From: Ligula intestinalis
Lineage: Eukaryota > Platyhelminthes > Cestoda > Diphyllobothriidea > Diphyllobothriidae
DNA length: 64,000 nucleotides
Direction of reading: 5' to 3'
NCBI GenBank assembly: GCA_036362985.1
Contig: JAYGXS010000007.1
Coordinates: forward strand, 3,784,359 to 3,848,358
Positions 1 through 11,244 of the stretch are shown one piece after another. Within the stretch, counting starts at the first letter, position 1. Each line of letters begins with the position of its first letter. The notes under the pieces were generated by a model. It was not told the origin of the DNA. It made no database searches and saw only the letters and a program-made list of their open reading frames with translations. A program made the position numbers and the translations under genes.

Positions 1-150
1 CTAGCATCTTATCCTGAATAAAATAACTTAACAATAGACTACACAATAATCGGTAGCTCAACCCGCATGAACGCCGATTGGCGGAATAGTATCAATCTTT
101 CGCATCTTTTGTATGTTGTACGAATTCCGGTGCGTACTTTAACTAAACGG
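1..150. repeat. End of a long-TIR foldback element (family R1)
   Basis: Bases 55-140, around GTATCAATCTTTCGCAT, match the right ends of the R1 copies at 31345-31425 and 41590-41673. The rest of this copy is off the left edge. Confidence 0.55.
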
Positions 151-240
151 AAATCCATTAACAAGAAAGACAAGGAAGAAAAATAACGTCAAGTGCCTGC
201 CGGTGGTGCTGGAGTGTGAATAGCGATGAACGTAATACGT

Positions 241-400
241 CGTTGTGTGCCTATTTGTCACTGGGCTTTGGACTTCTGACCAGCAGGGTCGCGAGTTCAA
301 AGCTCGGGGTTCCTGCCCTAGGGTTGTGTATTGATGGCCGCTGATGGTTAATAAGCCGGAAATGGTAATTTTGGATTTCCTTGTGTTTTTTTTGAAAATG
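241..400 (+). mobile_element. tRNA-headed SINE with hammerhead-like tail
   Basis: A tRNA-like head contains a B-box variant (GAGTTCAAAGCTC at about 293-305). It is followed at 336-376 by CTGATGG, a short AATA-loop stem ending AAGCC, and GGAAATGGT. This tail aligns with the ribozyme tail at 60866-60908. Stem I has decayed. Confidence 0.55.
336..376 (+). ncRNA. Degenerate hammerhead-like motif
   Basis: CTGATGG (last core base changed), a stem II remnant with loop AATA and AAGCC, then GAAATGG. It has the same layout as the copy at 60.9 kb, but stem I pairing is largely lost, so it is probably inactive. Confidence 0.4.
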
Positions 401-2393
401 AACTTCTGTCTATAAGATGAAAGCTGTCATGCGGCCGCTAGCTAGCCTTGAGAGCGACACGCAAGACACAACGGTTAGTATATATCTATATGTCTTTGAA
501 TAACCAAGAGCCATTAAGTGATGTAAGTTTCCCTGTGGCGATTCTCCCTTAATCAATTATTTGAAATGATAGTGTTAATAGATTGTGGTTGTATTTGGAT
601 TTATCATTAGGGACGACAACGCAAGGTTATAAGTATCGCCGACTAGTTCGCCTTCCCAAACATTGTAAGTTTAAAAGCTGATTATCAGTGTCTACCTAAG
701 TATATCCCTGATACCGCACATCTCATCAGAATATCGAATTTTCTATATATTTGCAAGAACATGTTTGTCCTCCAAGGGTGCACGCAATTCCTTTTGTTTC
801 GGTCTACAAACCGCGTTCGTCCTATCAGATACGGTAAATACTGCTGTAGATATAGTTTATGAAGTTTTATGAAGGCTTTCAATTGAGACGCTTTCCCATC
901 CGCCTACCGAATATTTCTTCTGTTCTTTCTTGTTTACTGTTTTAATTGATTAAAAGATGAACCACAGTAGACAGTTAACCAGTTGATTGATAGTAAACTA
1001 TGGCAGTTCCAATTTCTTTCTACCTAGCCTCGATATATTGGATGGTGACACAGTGTGCAAAACCTGAGCACTTTTAATTCACAAGTGTACATTAAACAAC
1101 TACAAGTCTCCTTATTTCTCTGTGGCCTTATCCAACTGCCTTTACGCACACAATCGGCAGCTAAGTTGACATTCGTGTGATGAAGGAATGGACAACTAGA
1201 TTCAGGACGCCAAATGACATGTCAAAGGTTTTCTCAAAAAAGTGTGCACATGCATAAATGTTAACTGTTACAGTCCATAGTAAGTTAGCTACAAGTGTGC
1301 CTTTACAAATAATCACCTCAATTGTAATTTTGACTGCTTTTCTGTAAAAACAGTAGGTGATATATCTGATAAAATTTTTCAAAGAAGGTGAACCATGTTG
1401 TACTTATCAAGGAGTATACAATACGAGACTTTATCAATGAGTTTTTCGCTGTCTGAAATATATCATAATTATAAACTCTTGTAGAACTAAAAATATACTT
1501 TTTTTCTGATTTAAAATTTTAAAAGTTTACCTGTTGCGAAATGATTACAAGAAAAAATAATTTATTCCTGACGATTTTTAGAAAGTGTATCGAAATTTAT
1601 ATGGATTTTAAAATCCAAAAGGTACTTCAGTGTTCCTTTGTGCTAGGATATAGTTTCAGCAGCCCATACGAAGCTGGTTTAATCCTTAGCAGCATGAAGT
1701 GGAACAAACCCTACGATTAGTTTTCAGTGAATTAGTGCTACAGCACCTACCAACTGATGAGTTCGAAACGTAAATATATCTCAGAATGTTGGTAAAGCAT
1801 AGATTTGGACTAAGTTTTGCTCTGCAAACATTGCTATCAGCTCAGCAAACCCGTAGTAGAAAGAAAAATATAGTTATATAAAAGGCAAATCTCAGCGAAT
1901 TTCTAAATATTTTTTTTAAAATTTCCTTCGCGCTGAACATTGCGTGACTTCAAACTCATTAACTACGTCTATATTTCACTCAAAAGCACAGGGTTTTGGA
2001 GCCTTAATATGCAAAGTAACTGTTCTGGGGAAAATGAAGAACAGAGGTCTTTCCAGAGCACGCAAAATTACAATATCTGCTTAGTGCTGGTTAGACATGC
2101 TTCCCGATATATCGAGCCATCTAGGTCGTTGTACAACTCTTCGTTTCAGCGGAGATCATTGAGATACGAAAAAATTGTACCGGTGTTTGCGAACGATGAA
2201 TGTGCAGATCAATAAATGCTTCCAAAAGCTTTTGTCACCACAGTGAATATTTGCTTTTTTGCTGTAATTAACCTTGTTGACAACGTTCAAAAACAAGAGT
2301 CAACGAGCATTGTAGTAAATAGATACGTTTGTCCGAAAGCATTCTCTCATAAAATGAATAAAACTGATTTTTAAACAAACTCTTTGTATCCAA
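400..2393. other. AT-rich stretch, nothing recognised
   Basis: This stretch holds only short random frames. I see no protein family, tRNA-like head or repeat shared with elsewhere in the window. Confidence 0.5.
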
Positions 2394-2416
2394 TGTATTA
2401 CTGGCATACGTTAAGG

Positions 2417-2463
2417 CTCTGAGATACGCGTATTTCTGGGTTACTACCCTTCATCGGTCAGAG
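2417..2463 (-). ncRNA. Hammerhead ribozyme-like motif (left SINE)
   Basis: Minus strand: CTCTGA, core CCGATGA, A, stem II GGGT with loop AGTA and ACCC, A, then GAA and the palindrome ATACGCGTAT, a C at the cleavage position, and TCAGAG, which pairs perfectly with CTCTGA. The core has C where the canonical CUGAUGA has U4. Stem III can pair with itself or between two molecules. Confidence 0.6.
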
Positions 2464-2762
2464 TTACCTGACTCAACTTTAGCCACAGAAACTGCCGCTA
2501 CACTCAAGTTTTGAACCCGGGACCAGTGAGCTAGAGATAACCGTACTATCCGCTGAGCCACCAGGTCCACGTCTTGCCAGTTTTTCGATCGTGATCGGGC
2601 GAGATCGGAGAACACTCATGTAGTGATTTACATTCCGATCAAAAAACTGGCAATAGGTGGACTTGGTGGCTCAGTGGATAGGACGGTCGCCTCTAGCTCA
2701 CTGGTTTTGGGTTCAAACTCGAGTGTAGCGGCAGTTTCTGCGACTATACTTGAGTCAGGTAA

Positions 2763-2809
2763 CTCTGTCCGATGAAAGGTAATGATCCAGAAATACGCGT
2801 ATTTCAGAG
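2763..2809 (+). ncRNA. Hammerhead ribozyme-like motif (right SINE)
   Basis: Layout as in the left SINE: CTCTGT, CCGATGA, a stem II of AGGT/GATCC type, GAA, the palindrome ATACGCGTAT, then TCAGAG. Stem I has a T/T mismatch next to the core and stem II is weaker than in the left copy. Confidence 0.55.
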
Positions 2810-2836
2810 TCTTAACGATTGCCAGTAATACTTTGG

Positions 2837-5800
2837 TTACTTAAAGAAAGCGAGCTACAGAATTTTTTCGTTGAGTAAAGTGGAAGTGTCCACAGGTCGC
2901 CAGACAAAACAAGCCAGTGTTGGTGAATCCTGGGCGAGATTGGAGTACACCCATGTACGTAACTCTGTGTTTGGACAACGTGATATAAAGGTTGTTATTA
3001 ATGACGATAAATTCTCAAATACAAATCGTTTTTAATGTGTCTACAGGATCAAAAATTAACCTATTAACTGATCTGCAAAAACTGTTAACTCCGGAATAGA
3101 AAAATGCAATCAGATGTGGCTAATATTTAGATTTTTGCATAAAATCGTCTCTCGTCAGAATGACCTTCCACGCAAACTGTGTTAATCTTGCTTTTCTAGG
3201 GCCATAATCATTGCTACTGTTCATTTCCGCGCCGACAAGCACAAACTATTCGGTCAAGCAGAATGGTCAATCAAGCCTCCTTTATGAGGCCAAATGAGAA
3301 TAACGATGGCACAGGGGCTAAGTGCAATTCCAAACAGCGTCTACGTGCGAAAACAACGCTTACAAAAACGCCTCAAAGAATTTCCGATGACAAAAACTGA
3401 AAGGATTGAAGGCGCTGTCAACGGGGGCCAATTGACCTCGTTTCCGCCAATTTCCGGATGACTGAAGTTCAGAGGAATTTGAGGAGGAAGCTGAATTGCT
3501 AAATAGTTGTAGAAAGTTGTTTACTGGTCACGTACCTCCATGTATGACAGTTAACTATTTCCAAAATTATTGCCTTGATTATTTTCTGCAGTTAGTATGC
3601 CAAACACCTAGGCAGTAAGAGCAACATCGGCGAAACACTTGCCTGGGCTTAAAATAATAGCTTTTTTCAGACGTTGGTTATTAATTATTTGTCATCTAAA
3701 ATGGGCACTGAGTGGTTTATTTTTCAAGTTTTTTCAAAACATTTAATTGTCTTCGACTAAAAATATTACATCAATTTCGTGCGTGACTCTCACTTAACTT
3801 CATGACATGAGCCCACCTATTGCTGAAATTATTCCCTTGGGGGTTGTATCACACTCTTGAACCTAAGGCGGTCACCACCTAAGTATTTTTTTAATATAAG
3901 TATACAGATGCCATCCAATGAACGCTAAGCAAATGTGATCGCGAGCATTTAATTCCGCATTATGATCGGGGAAATTCTTGTATTGAGCGAGGATTTTGAC
4001 CCAATTTTTTTTCACCGGAGCATGGTGTCGCCCAATATCTATGGTCATTTTGACCAACTCGGCATTCAACTAAATGAGTATCGACTTCAAACTCACATAA
4101 CATAAGAAAAAATGGCCTATAGGTAGATATTTTGTTTCCAAATAGCAGAAATTAACTATTTGCCTTGCAAACTTGCTAAGCGAATTGATTTTTTACATTA
4201 AACTCTTGTAGGAATGTATGCAGACACCATTTTCAAGCTTGCTAATATTTCTTTAGCGCTTTCAAGTATTCACATTAAATTTTGATCGTAGTTTTAGGTG
4301 TGCTTGACGTAGCATATACAGTGTTGGAAATTGAACGATGGGGTAGTTATAAAAAGAATATTTACAATTACTACACCTGCTCTAGATTCGTAGCGCAAGG
4401 CAAGAACGCCAGTCAGTGGGTTAAATAAATCCACTAGCAAGGAGGCAAGGCTTTGTTCTTTTGTCCACCGCAGGATGTTTTTTGGGTATTTTAAGGAAGG
4501 TGAAAAACTTGTTAAACTGGAAAATAGAACAGTGCGTGCTTTTGACAGTGAAGCATTCCGCACTTTCTGTAGAGGATTATTTAAGCCAAGCATTTACCTT
4601 TTCCCTCGTTTTGAAGGTCTTTGTACGTGTAAAACACGCAAAGTATCCTTTTTGGCCAGTTGGACGATAAGAGTGGACACAACATAGCTACCACTGACGT
4701 TTAAAAGCCATCTTGTAAACTCAATAGCCGTGCCATCTTTGAAGACTTTTTTCAAGGGTATAAATCTAAACCGGTGTTTGCAGCAGAATTTATTGGTATG
4801 AACACATTTTGTGACCATTTTCGACTGTTACACGTTCGTTTCATGCACAACCAAATGGAGCTTACATTAAGTTGCATTTGCAAAGAAATCATTTCGCCAG
4901 TCTACGGTCATTGTTCAACGCCCAGAATAATTAACTGTGGTTTTGGCCGTATACTCTGCTTGTCTAGGTCGGGCTGCCCCCGGCGTGTTAAGGCCTTTTG
5001 AACTAAGCGCAGTGTCTGAAGAACTCGTGTCCAAACACGTATTTGGAGGAATCTTTTGAGGTCGGAAAATTGACTACTCTCTAGTAGATATTTAGTTATC
5101 AAGGAACGTTTTAATGCATGTTTTTGCTTCACAAACCATCTAGGAAAATACTCAGCAGGCTTAGTTGCTAATTTTGTTTCCGTAGGATGGCAAGGTATCC
5201 TTTATACGGTTTATTATAAGGCTTTAACAGGGATTAACGGAGACGTATTCAGCTGCATTAAACGTCCAGTTTAAAGTAAAGTGCAGCCATAACTTGACTG
5301 TTTAGGAAATATTATTATCTTTAAAGAGTAAGGATTTGATAGCGGGCTGCTTTCGCCTGCTTCCAACTCTGCTAAAAGCAAAGCATCATAGTCATTTTAT
5401 GGAGGAAAATGCGAAGGGCTAGAAGCCTCATATCGGCTATATGTCCTGTGCAATCAAGCACAACGGAACCAAAAAATTTGTTTGCATGCATCGAAATAAG
5501 AATCCTAGTTTGGGTCCCCGATCAGCACGCAGATGTCCAATCACCTTCTGGGCACTACGAAGGAAAGGAAATATTGATTAAAATGAATTTTATTAACGTT
5601 AAATATGGGATAAATATTCAAATATCATAATGTTTGCAAAAAGTGAGAGAAATCTAAAATGCAAGTATTGGAAAAAATAATTTAAAAACTAAGATTGTCT
5701 GATTGAGAAATGTAAAATAGAGTAAGATCAATCGAAATTAATTTTAAAAATAGTCTACAGCTAAGATTAAAAGAGCAAACATAATAATGAGCAAAAAAGT

Positions 5801-5859
5801 CAAATAAACATAAATTATTAATTATTTAAATAAACAAAATAAAATAAACAAGCATAAAG
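2837..5859. other. No recognised gene; SINE tail remnant at the left end
   Basis: Bases 2890-2965 repeat part of the SINE spacer. At 4294-4818 the minus strand has a frame of about 170 codons with one stop and no family I know; the overlapping plus-strand frames look no better. Nothing else stands out. Confidence 0.4.
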
Positions 5860-5925
5860 TTGTTGCGCACATAAATTGAAGGTGTGTGCGGAACCTCGCA
5901 CCGCAAACCAACTACCATTTTTAGG
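5860..5925 (+). repeat. Fragment of TIR element R4
   Basis: AGTTGTTGCGCACATAAATT and the following bases resemble the GC-rich centre of the R4 element at 11430-11475 (GTTGTTCCGCATGTAAATTG). This is a short decayed piece. Confidence 0.35.
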
Positions 5926-6229
5926 TATATCAATAAAACCAAAAAACTATAAAGTCGATGAAAGTACAAAATCTCTTAATACGTAAACCCAATACATTAT
6001 AAATAAGTAAAAAAAATATACGTAAGCTTCGGTGTTGACTTATCCACCCTAATTTGCTGCGGAAAAATTAGATTATTTAGACAATTTCTGTGAAATTAAC
6101 TAGGATTTCACCGCTTTTTTCATGGAAAAACAGCAATATAAGACGACATATTTCACCATATCACTTCCAGGCCCAAAAGAGCCAGTGTGCAGTTAACAAA
6201 TATCACCTGAATCGAAATTTCAATTCAAA

Positions 6230-7140
6230 TTAATATTTATTGCTTATGTGTGGTGCACCGTTTTGTTAAAGTGTCGGAGCATTTCATGTCTGATGCATAC
6301 AAAAATTATCAGCCGCGTTAGTCATTAGCTAATATGTTTGATATAAGCGAAGCCACAAGGTCGTGAATAATTACCCATTAAACAAAGTCTAGATGTACAA
6401 TTCGCGGGCCATCCCGGTCATAACTAAAAAGGATGATGATTATATCCGTAGAACACTAAAAAATAGCACTATTTACTTATTACAGCCATTTACAGAAATA
6501 ATTTGTCAATGTTCTTTCGGGACATATTTGCAGAACTAATACAGTAATGTGACCTTTATCGGCAAACGGCTATGCTCAAGTAATTTTTACGTAAGAAACT
6601 AATACAATAGCGTGTTCTTATTGCCTAGGGTTATGTTCATGGCAGGCTTTCATTTTGGAAGAACATTTTTTTTTCTTATAAAGTCCTATTCTTAGATAAG
6701 CAACCGAATTCGGTGCAGTCAGTCATATGTGAAAAGAATATACCCAGAGTGCACGCAGTATCAACACCAACTTTCAAGAATTTATTTAGATTTTCATCAA
6801 GGCGGTCAGCAAAATATTCCATAAACAGTAAGGTGTTCGTGGAACTGGTCAGAGATGCCTTCGGTTACAACGGCATTCATCAGGGTCAAATGGCCACTGT
6901 TTTGCTGAATGACAACATTCTTGTTCACCGATCAAAGGAGGTATGATTAAAATTAACCTTATACTATCAGTTATCCTTTTAAACGAAAACCAGCGTTTTT
7001 GCCTGTGGCCTGTGAACCATTTTTATTCCTCTAATATGTATTTTTTGTGATTATGAGAATCTGGGACAATTCAGTGGAATATTGTTTTCGGTGAAGCAGA
7101 AGCTGGAGTAACTGTTTAAAATTCGTCTAGAAAACCCAAA
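6230..7140 (+). pseudogene. Tc1/mariner-like transposase relic, copy 1
   Basis: The open piece 6713-6946 reads SVICEKNIPRVHAVSTPTFK and ends MATVLLNDNILVHRSKEV. The latter is a decayed form of the transposase QDNAP-x-H motif around the second catalytic Asp. It aligns base by base with the copy at 38340-39290, including the upstream ANMFDISKA helix-turn-helix remnant near 6340. A possible third motif (NSVEYCF for NPIEN) lies near 7075. Many stops and frameshifts mean it is dead. Confidence 0.6.
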
Positions 7141-7530
7141 AACGACAACTGGGTTGTCTCCATGCCCTTCAGAATAGCAACTGTTTTACACTCAAAAAGA
7201 AAATTAACAAAATACCAGTATATCAAGTATTCATTTTTTTAAATTATGTGTTATTTTTCATACATTCTTTTTTTAATTTGGCAAATAAGTACAAACTATA
7301 ATAGACATCATTATTTCTTTATTGTTTAACTCAATTTTGATCCTACTTGGGTGTAATTTTTTGTTCATGCATCGATGCCGGTCGTCTAACTTTAGATCAC
7401 TAAGAATATGGCTCCCAAAATAGACTTTTATCTTACATATATAAGAAAAATTACTATCAACAAATGAGGCACGCAGTGAGTTGGTTTTATTTTTGCAACC
7501 GTTGCTAGCTAGGCAAACGTGTACTAAAGT
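7141..7530. other. AT-rich stretch, nothing recognised
   Basis: No protein, RNA or shared-repeat signal is visible between the mariner relic and the Penelope element. Confidence 0.5.
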
Positions 7531-7672
7531 TCAGTTAGTTAAGCGAAAGAACGCATTAATCATCAGGTAAGTACCATAATATAAGAGAGGGTAGAGTTTG
7601 CAAACGTTTAGGCAGCCAATCAATGGTTTTTCAGAAGACGAAGATGCGATCACTGGAACAAGAGTTTTATTT

Positions 7673-7716
7673 GCCTGACCTTTCGGATTCCGTCGGGAAT
7701 CCTTAGTCATAGGTAA
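7673..7716 (-). ncRNA. Degenerate hammerhead-like motif at Penelope 3' end
   Basis: Minus strand: ACCT, core box ATGACTA (three changes from CTGATGA), A, a perfect 7-bp stem II GGATTCC with loop CGAC and GGAATCC, GAAA, GGTC, AGGC. The AGGC can pair with the initial CCT. The downstream GCAAATAAAACTCTTGT-type sequence recurs at 14.28, 19.14, 21.94 and 54.87 kb. The core changes make activity unlikely. Confidence 0.5.
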
Positions 7717-7777
7717 TCGTAAACAGGTCTGAGACATGCGCAGATAAGGGGTGATACATGCACAGATTGCACGGTAT

Positions 7778-9730
7778 TTATAGTTCACAGCGGTCACCCG
7801 CATGCGTACTATAATTGTCAGTTCTTGTAGTCACCGCTTGAGATCTTAATTGGTGCGGTGATCGCTCATTAATTGCCACAGCGTTCTTGTCCGCGTCGGA
7901 GGCGGGCCGGATAATTGCGCGACAATTATGCCCGCTGTCGTCGGAGTTGTTGTTGCACCCAGTCTTTCCCACGTGACTGATTCTCTTGCTCAGGAAATGT
8001 CGCAGTACACCGTAGGGGAACGCTAAATCTTTGCGCTTGTTGATGGACTGGGGGCCTGAAAACCATGACTGGAGCAGCTCGCGGCTCACGCGGTTGTCCC
8101 CTCTTGCGAGGATTTTGGCCTCGGCAAACTTGAAAAGATGGTCGGGTCCCGTTGAATGAGCTGCAACCTGGGAGTTGGCGTCTTTCTTCCTCACCGCCGC
8201 TGCATGCTCGGCCATTCACGTCCGGAGTAAGCTCCCAGTTTCTCCGACGTAGTTGCTTTGTCCATAACTACACTAGATTCTGTAAACGACTCCAGCCGTT
8301 TTCTGCCGTGGCAGTGGTTCTTTCGGCCTCATGACCCGGCGCCTGATGGTTGCTTCCGGCCTGTGTGCAACTCCAACTCCAAGTGGGGTGAGTAGACGGC
8401 TGACTGCTTCCGATACATTCTTCACGTACGGAAGAGCTCGCCAAACGTTTGGGCCAGCTGGACTTGGCTTCTTCTCTCGTTTACGTATGCACTGGTTGAC
8501 AAAATTGTGCGGGTAATTATTCGCTCTCAGCACCCGTCGAACATATTACAATTCAGCAATTTTGTCTTCCGCTTCGCTGCAATGCGTCTCGACGCGCCGG
8601 AATAGCGCTCCTACGCAGCTGCGTTTGTGACCGATTGGGTGGTTGCTGTTGTAGTTCAGGACTTGCATAGTGTTGGTTGCTTTCCTGAACACTTTAGTCT
8701 TCAGGCCACCATCGTATTTGCGGCAAACAAGGACATCCAGGAAGGCCAGTTGGTTGTTTTCTTCTTCCTCCATCGTAAATTGAATGTCCAGGAAGACGGC
8801 GTTTAGACGTTCCTTGAATGTCAGCACTTGATCCCGCTCAATAACGACGAATGTGCCGTCCACATACCGAGCCCAGAGTTTTGGTCTGTGGTGTCGAAAA
8901 GCCAGCGACTCCAGCCGTTGCAGGACCACCTCTGCTATGAGTCTGGAAATGGGCGAACCCATAGGCGTGCCCTTCACCTGCTCGTAGATAGTTCCGTTGA
9001 AGGTAAAGTACGTCTTCAGGCAGAACTTTAGGAGCTGGAGGATTTGAGTGTGCCCGAGGTGATTCTCCGTTTCATCGTATATCTCTCAAAGGAGTAGTTG
9101 GATAGTCTCGACGGCCAGGTCCTGTGGAATAGAAGTGAAAAGGGACGTGACATCAAAGGAAACCATGATATTATTTGGCTGGAGACTTACCCCTTTAAGT
9201 TTCTCCAAGAATTGTGTTGACGACCTGACTGTTGTGTCTGAATCAGCGGTCAAGAATTTGAGCCGTCGGAACAGCCACTTCGCCAGTCCGTAGGTTGGAG
9301 TTCCTTTGAGAGATACGATTGGCCGGACGGGTGCGCCCTCTTTGTGCACCTTGGGGAGACCATAGAAGCGGGCCAGGGCCGTTTCTTGCGCTCTCGCCAA
9401 GCGTCGGTCGATTAGTGATATTGCACCTGAGTTCTCCATTGCCAACAGCGTTGTGTTGATTTCGCGTGTCAGCGTTTTCATGGGGTTGGATTTGCACGGG
9501 ACGTAGGACTGACGATCGTCCAACAAAGTTTGAGCTTCGTGAATGTAGTCTGTCCTGTCCAATACAACAGTTGACCTCCCCTTGTCCGCCGGCACGATAA
9601 CGAGGTCATTGTCGGCTCTGAGTTCATTCAGTGCCTTACGTTCGACCTTGGAGAGAACGTCACGTGGTCGATGTGCCATGAGGAGGGACCAAAGGGAGGG
9701 AAGATAGGTCCCACTATTAGTTGATACCAC
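7778..9730 (-). pseudogene. Penelope RT and GIY-YIG polyprotein with four in-frame stops
   Basis: A single frame of about 650 codons runs from 9730 to the final stop at 7778 with no frameshift. It is interrupted by TGA (9086-9088), TAA (8546-8548), TAG (8273-8275) and TGA (8216-8218). RT motifs are visible: VPADKGRSTVVLDRTDY, FYGLPKVHKEGAPVRPIVS, FDVTSLFTSIP (motif A Asp), KGTPMGSPISRLIAE, then WARYVDGTFVV, where the catalytic YVDD has become YVDG, and FLDVLVCRKYDG. The linker has LPYVKNVSEAV and TIRRRVMRPKEPLP. The GIY-YIG domain begins CSYGQSNYVGETG, with MAEHAAAVRKKD following. Penelope RTs prime new copies at nicked DNA or telomeres using the GIY-YIG nuclease. The stops and the lost Asp show this copy is inactive, but the unbroken frame suggests it is fairly young. 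Confidence 0.9.
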
Positions 9731-9951
9731 CCCGTCGTCACTGTGTCACGTCGTGTTGGAAACTTTCATGACGCAAGGTGTCACAAGCTCCCGACGACAA
9801 GGGTGGCATGGGGATGCATACTGTCGCTATCTCGTCGCCGTTTCATGGTGCGGAGACACATTCCCTAGCTCCCTCGTCGCCATCTTTTGGCGTGGTGGTG
9901 CCTATAGCTTAGTTATTAAGAACAATGCTATTTTACCGACAACACAGACCA

Positions 9952-9995
9952 TTTCACGAAGCTTTTCGGCCTATTTGGGCCTCATCGGGTGAAAG
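9952..9995 (-). ncRNA. Hammerhead ribozyme-like motif, Sm-alpha type
   Basis: Minus strand: CTTTCAC, core CCGATGA, stem II GGCC with loop CAAATA and GGCC, GAA, the palindrome AAGCTT, C, then GTGAAA, which pairs perfectly with TTTCAC. The CAAATA loop is the one I recall for schistosome hammerheads. The single core change is U4 to C. Stem III exists only as a palindrome, so it would need dimers or a very tight fold. Confidence 0.7.
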
Positions 9996-10095
9996 TAGGT
10001 CAACTCCGGTGTAGCAGCGGAAATTGCCGCCACGCTCAAGTTTCGAACTCGAGTCTCTCCGGCTGAGGCGAACGCTCTATCCTTTATGTTATTAG
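9952..10095 (-). mobile_element. tRNA-headed SINE with hammerhead (Sm-alpha-like)
   Basis: Minus strand: GGATAGAGCGTTCGCCTCAG and a B-box GAGTTCGAAAC form a tRNA-like head. They are followed by the shared SINE body (CGGCAATTTCCGCTGCTACA, also in the 2.4-2.8 kb SINEs as GCAGTTTCTG...) and a hammerhead fold at the end. This is the same architecture as the schistosome Sm-alpha elements. Confidence 0.75.
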
Positions 10096-10099
10096 GTAA

Positions 10100-11240
10100 T
10101 CCTACTCTGATCAGTTTAGGATGCACTCATTAAGGTTGACACATTCGTTCAGTTAGAGATTAGTCCGGGATAACTAAACATAACTAGTCAGAATGTTTTG
10201 CATAATGACAGCTTATCCATGGTTTGCCGTATGCTTAACTGGGTGGCAGTTAAAGTTTGGTCACCAGAAGTGTTTAAATAATTTAAAATTGGCACTAATC
10301 CTTGGCGCACCATATAGAAAATGAGAAATATATGCAATATACTTAAAGTTTATTTTATTATTCTGTTTTCTTTTAGCTTTTTTTAGATTAATATTTACTT
10401 ATATTTAGTTCGTTTAGGTTGACCTTCGTTTATTTAGTTTATTTATGTTTCTGTTTAAGCCAATGTGCACTAGCCACTTCCCGTTGTTTTCGGAAATAAA
10501 ATTTTCACCAGTTTACTTGTATTTAGTTTGGATCATTTGGTTTATTAACATTAATCATGTTTTATTCCAGCTGTTTTTTTTTGTTAACCTCAGTTTTAGT
10601 TTAATTTCTGATGTAGTTTCTTATGTATTGATGGCATTCCAATTTTTATATTATTTTCTACTTCACTCTACTTTAATCTCGGAATTTCGCAGTTCTTTGC
10701 GTTGCTCCAAAAAGTTAAGCTGTTCTCGATAATTGCGTAGTTGTGATTTTTAGTAATGGCATGCTTTTTATCGCCAAAGGTTATATTATGTAAATAATTA
10801 TTTCTATTTTTTTACTTTTGTTAGCTGTACTTCTTTATATTTCCCTTTCTCTGTACCGCCTAACCTGTATCATCCATATCACCAACAGTCCCATGATACA
10901 CAAAAATGGAGACAAGCAGTTTTGGGGACTTTAACTGTTCTGAATGTGGCAAGCGTTTGGAGATCTCAGTGATCTTTAAGTAAACGACTTAATTTTCTAG
11001 CAAGTAGGAGACCTTTCTTCAAGAAATTAAAAACAGGTCAAAGGACAAAGGCCGTAATTACGTGGACATTGATGTGCTTTTGGTAAATTCTGAAGCTGTG
11101 CTCACTTAAAGCATACATTTGGCGGTTACCTGTGGCTTATTACACCACTGCGCTTCAGTTTTAACATAGAATTTGCCAGAGCAAACTTCCGCTAAATACT
11201 AATCACTTGTTATGGGACATTTTTTTAATAAACATTGGGT
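10100..11240. other. AT-rich stretch, nothing recognised
   Basis: A T-rich hydrophobic frame at 10445-10732 is best explained by base composition. No conserved motif is visible. Confidence 0.5.
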
Positions 11241-11244
11241 AAAA

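Larger units (their letters stand above)
2394..2836. repeat. Inverted pair of hammerhead SINEs (about 200-bp arms, 44-bp spacer)
   Basis: The arms 2394-2592 and 2637-2836 are near-complementary over about 200 bases. Each arm is one SINE: on the right (+) copy there is an A-box TGGCTCAGTGG (2667-2677) and a B-box near GGGTTCAAACTC (2709-2721), followed by a hammerhead-like fold. The left copy is the same on the minus strand. The spacer, with GGGCGAGATCGGAGAACAC, recurs in altered form at about 2932-2965. A transcript across both would form a long hairpin. Confidence 0.85.
7531..9760 (-). mobile_element. Penelope-like retroelement, most complete copy
   Basis: This is the longest Penelope copy in the window. 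It holds the RT palm and thumb, linker, GIY-YIG endonuclease, C-terminal tail, and then a hammerhead-like motif at 7673-7716 just downstream of the stop. The N-terminal region usually found upstream of the RT is not readable beyond about 9740, so it is 5' truncated. A hammerhead SINE sits upstream at 9950-10095 on the same strand. Confidence 0.9.

Noticed and set aside
2640..2730. Functional tRNA gene at the A/B boxes
   Set aside because: The head is part of a repeated SINE with ribozyme tail, present as an inverted pair. No complete cloverleaf was found.
10445..10732. Possible membrane protein (Phe/Leu-rich frame)
   Set aside because: It is in T-rich sequence with no start context, splice sites or homology. 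Composition explains it.
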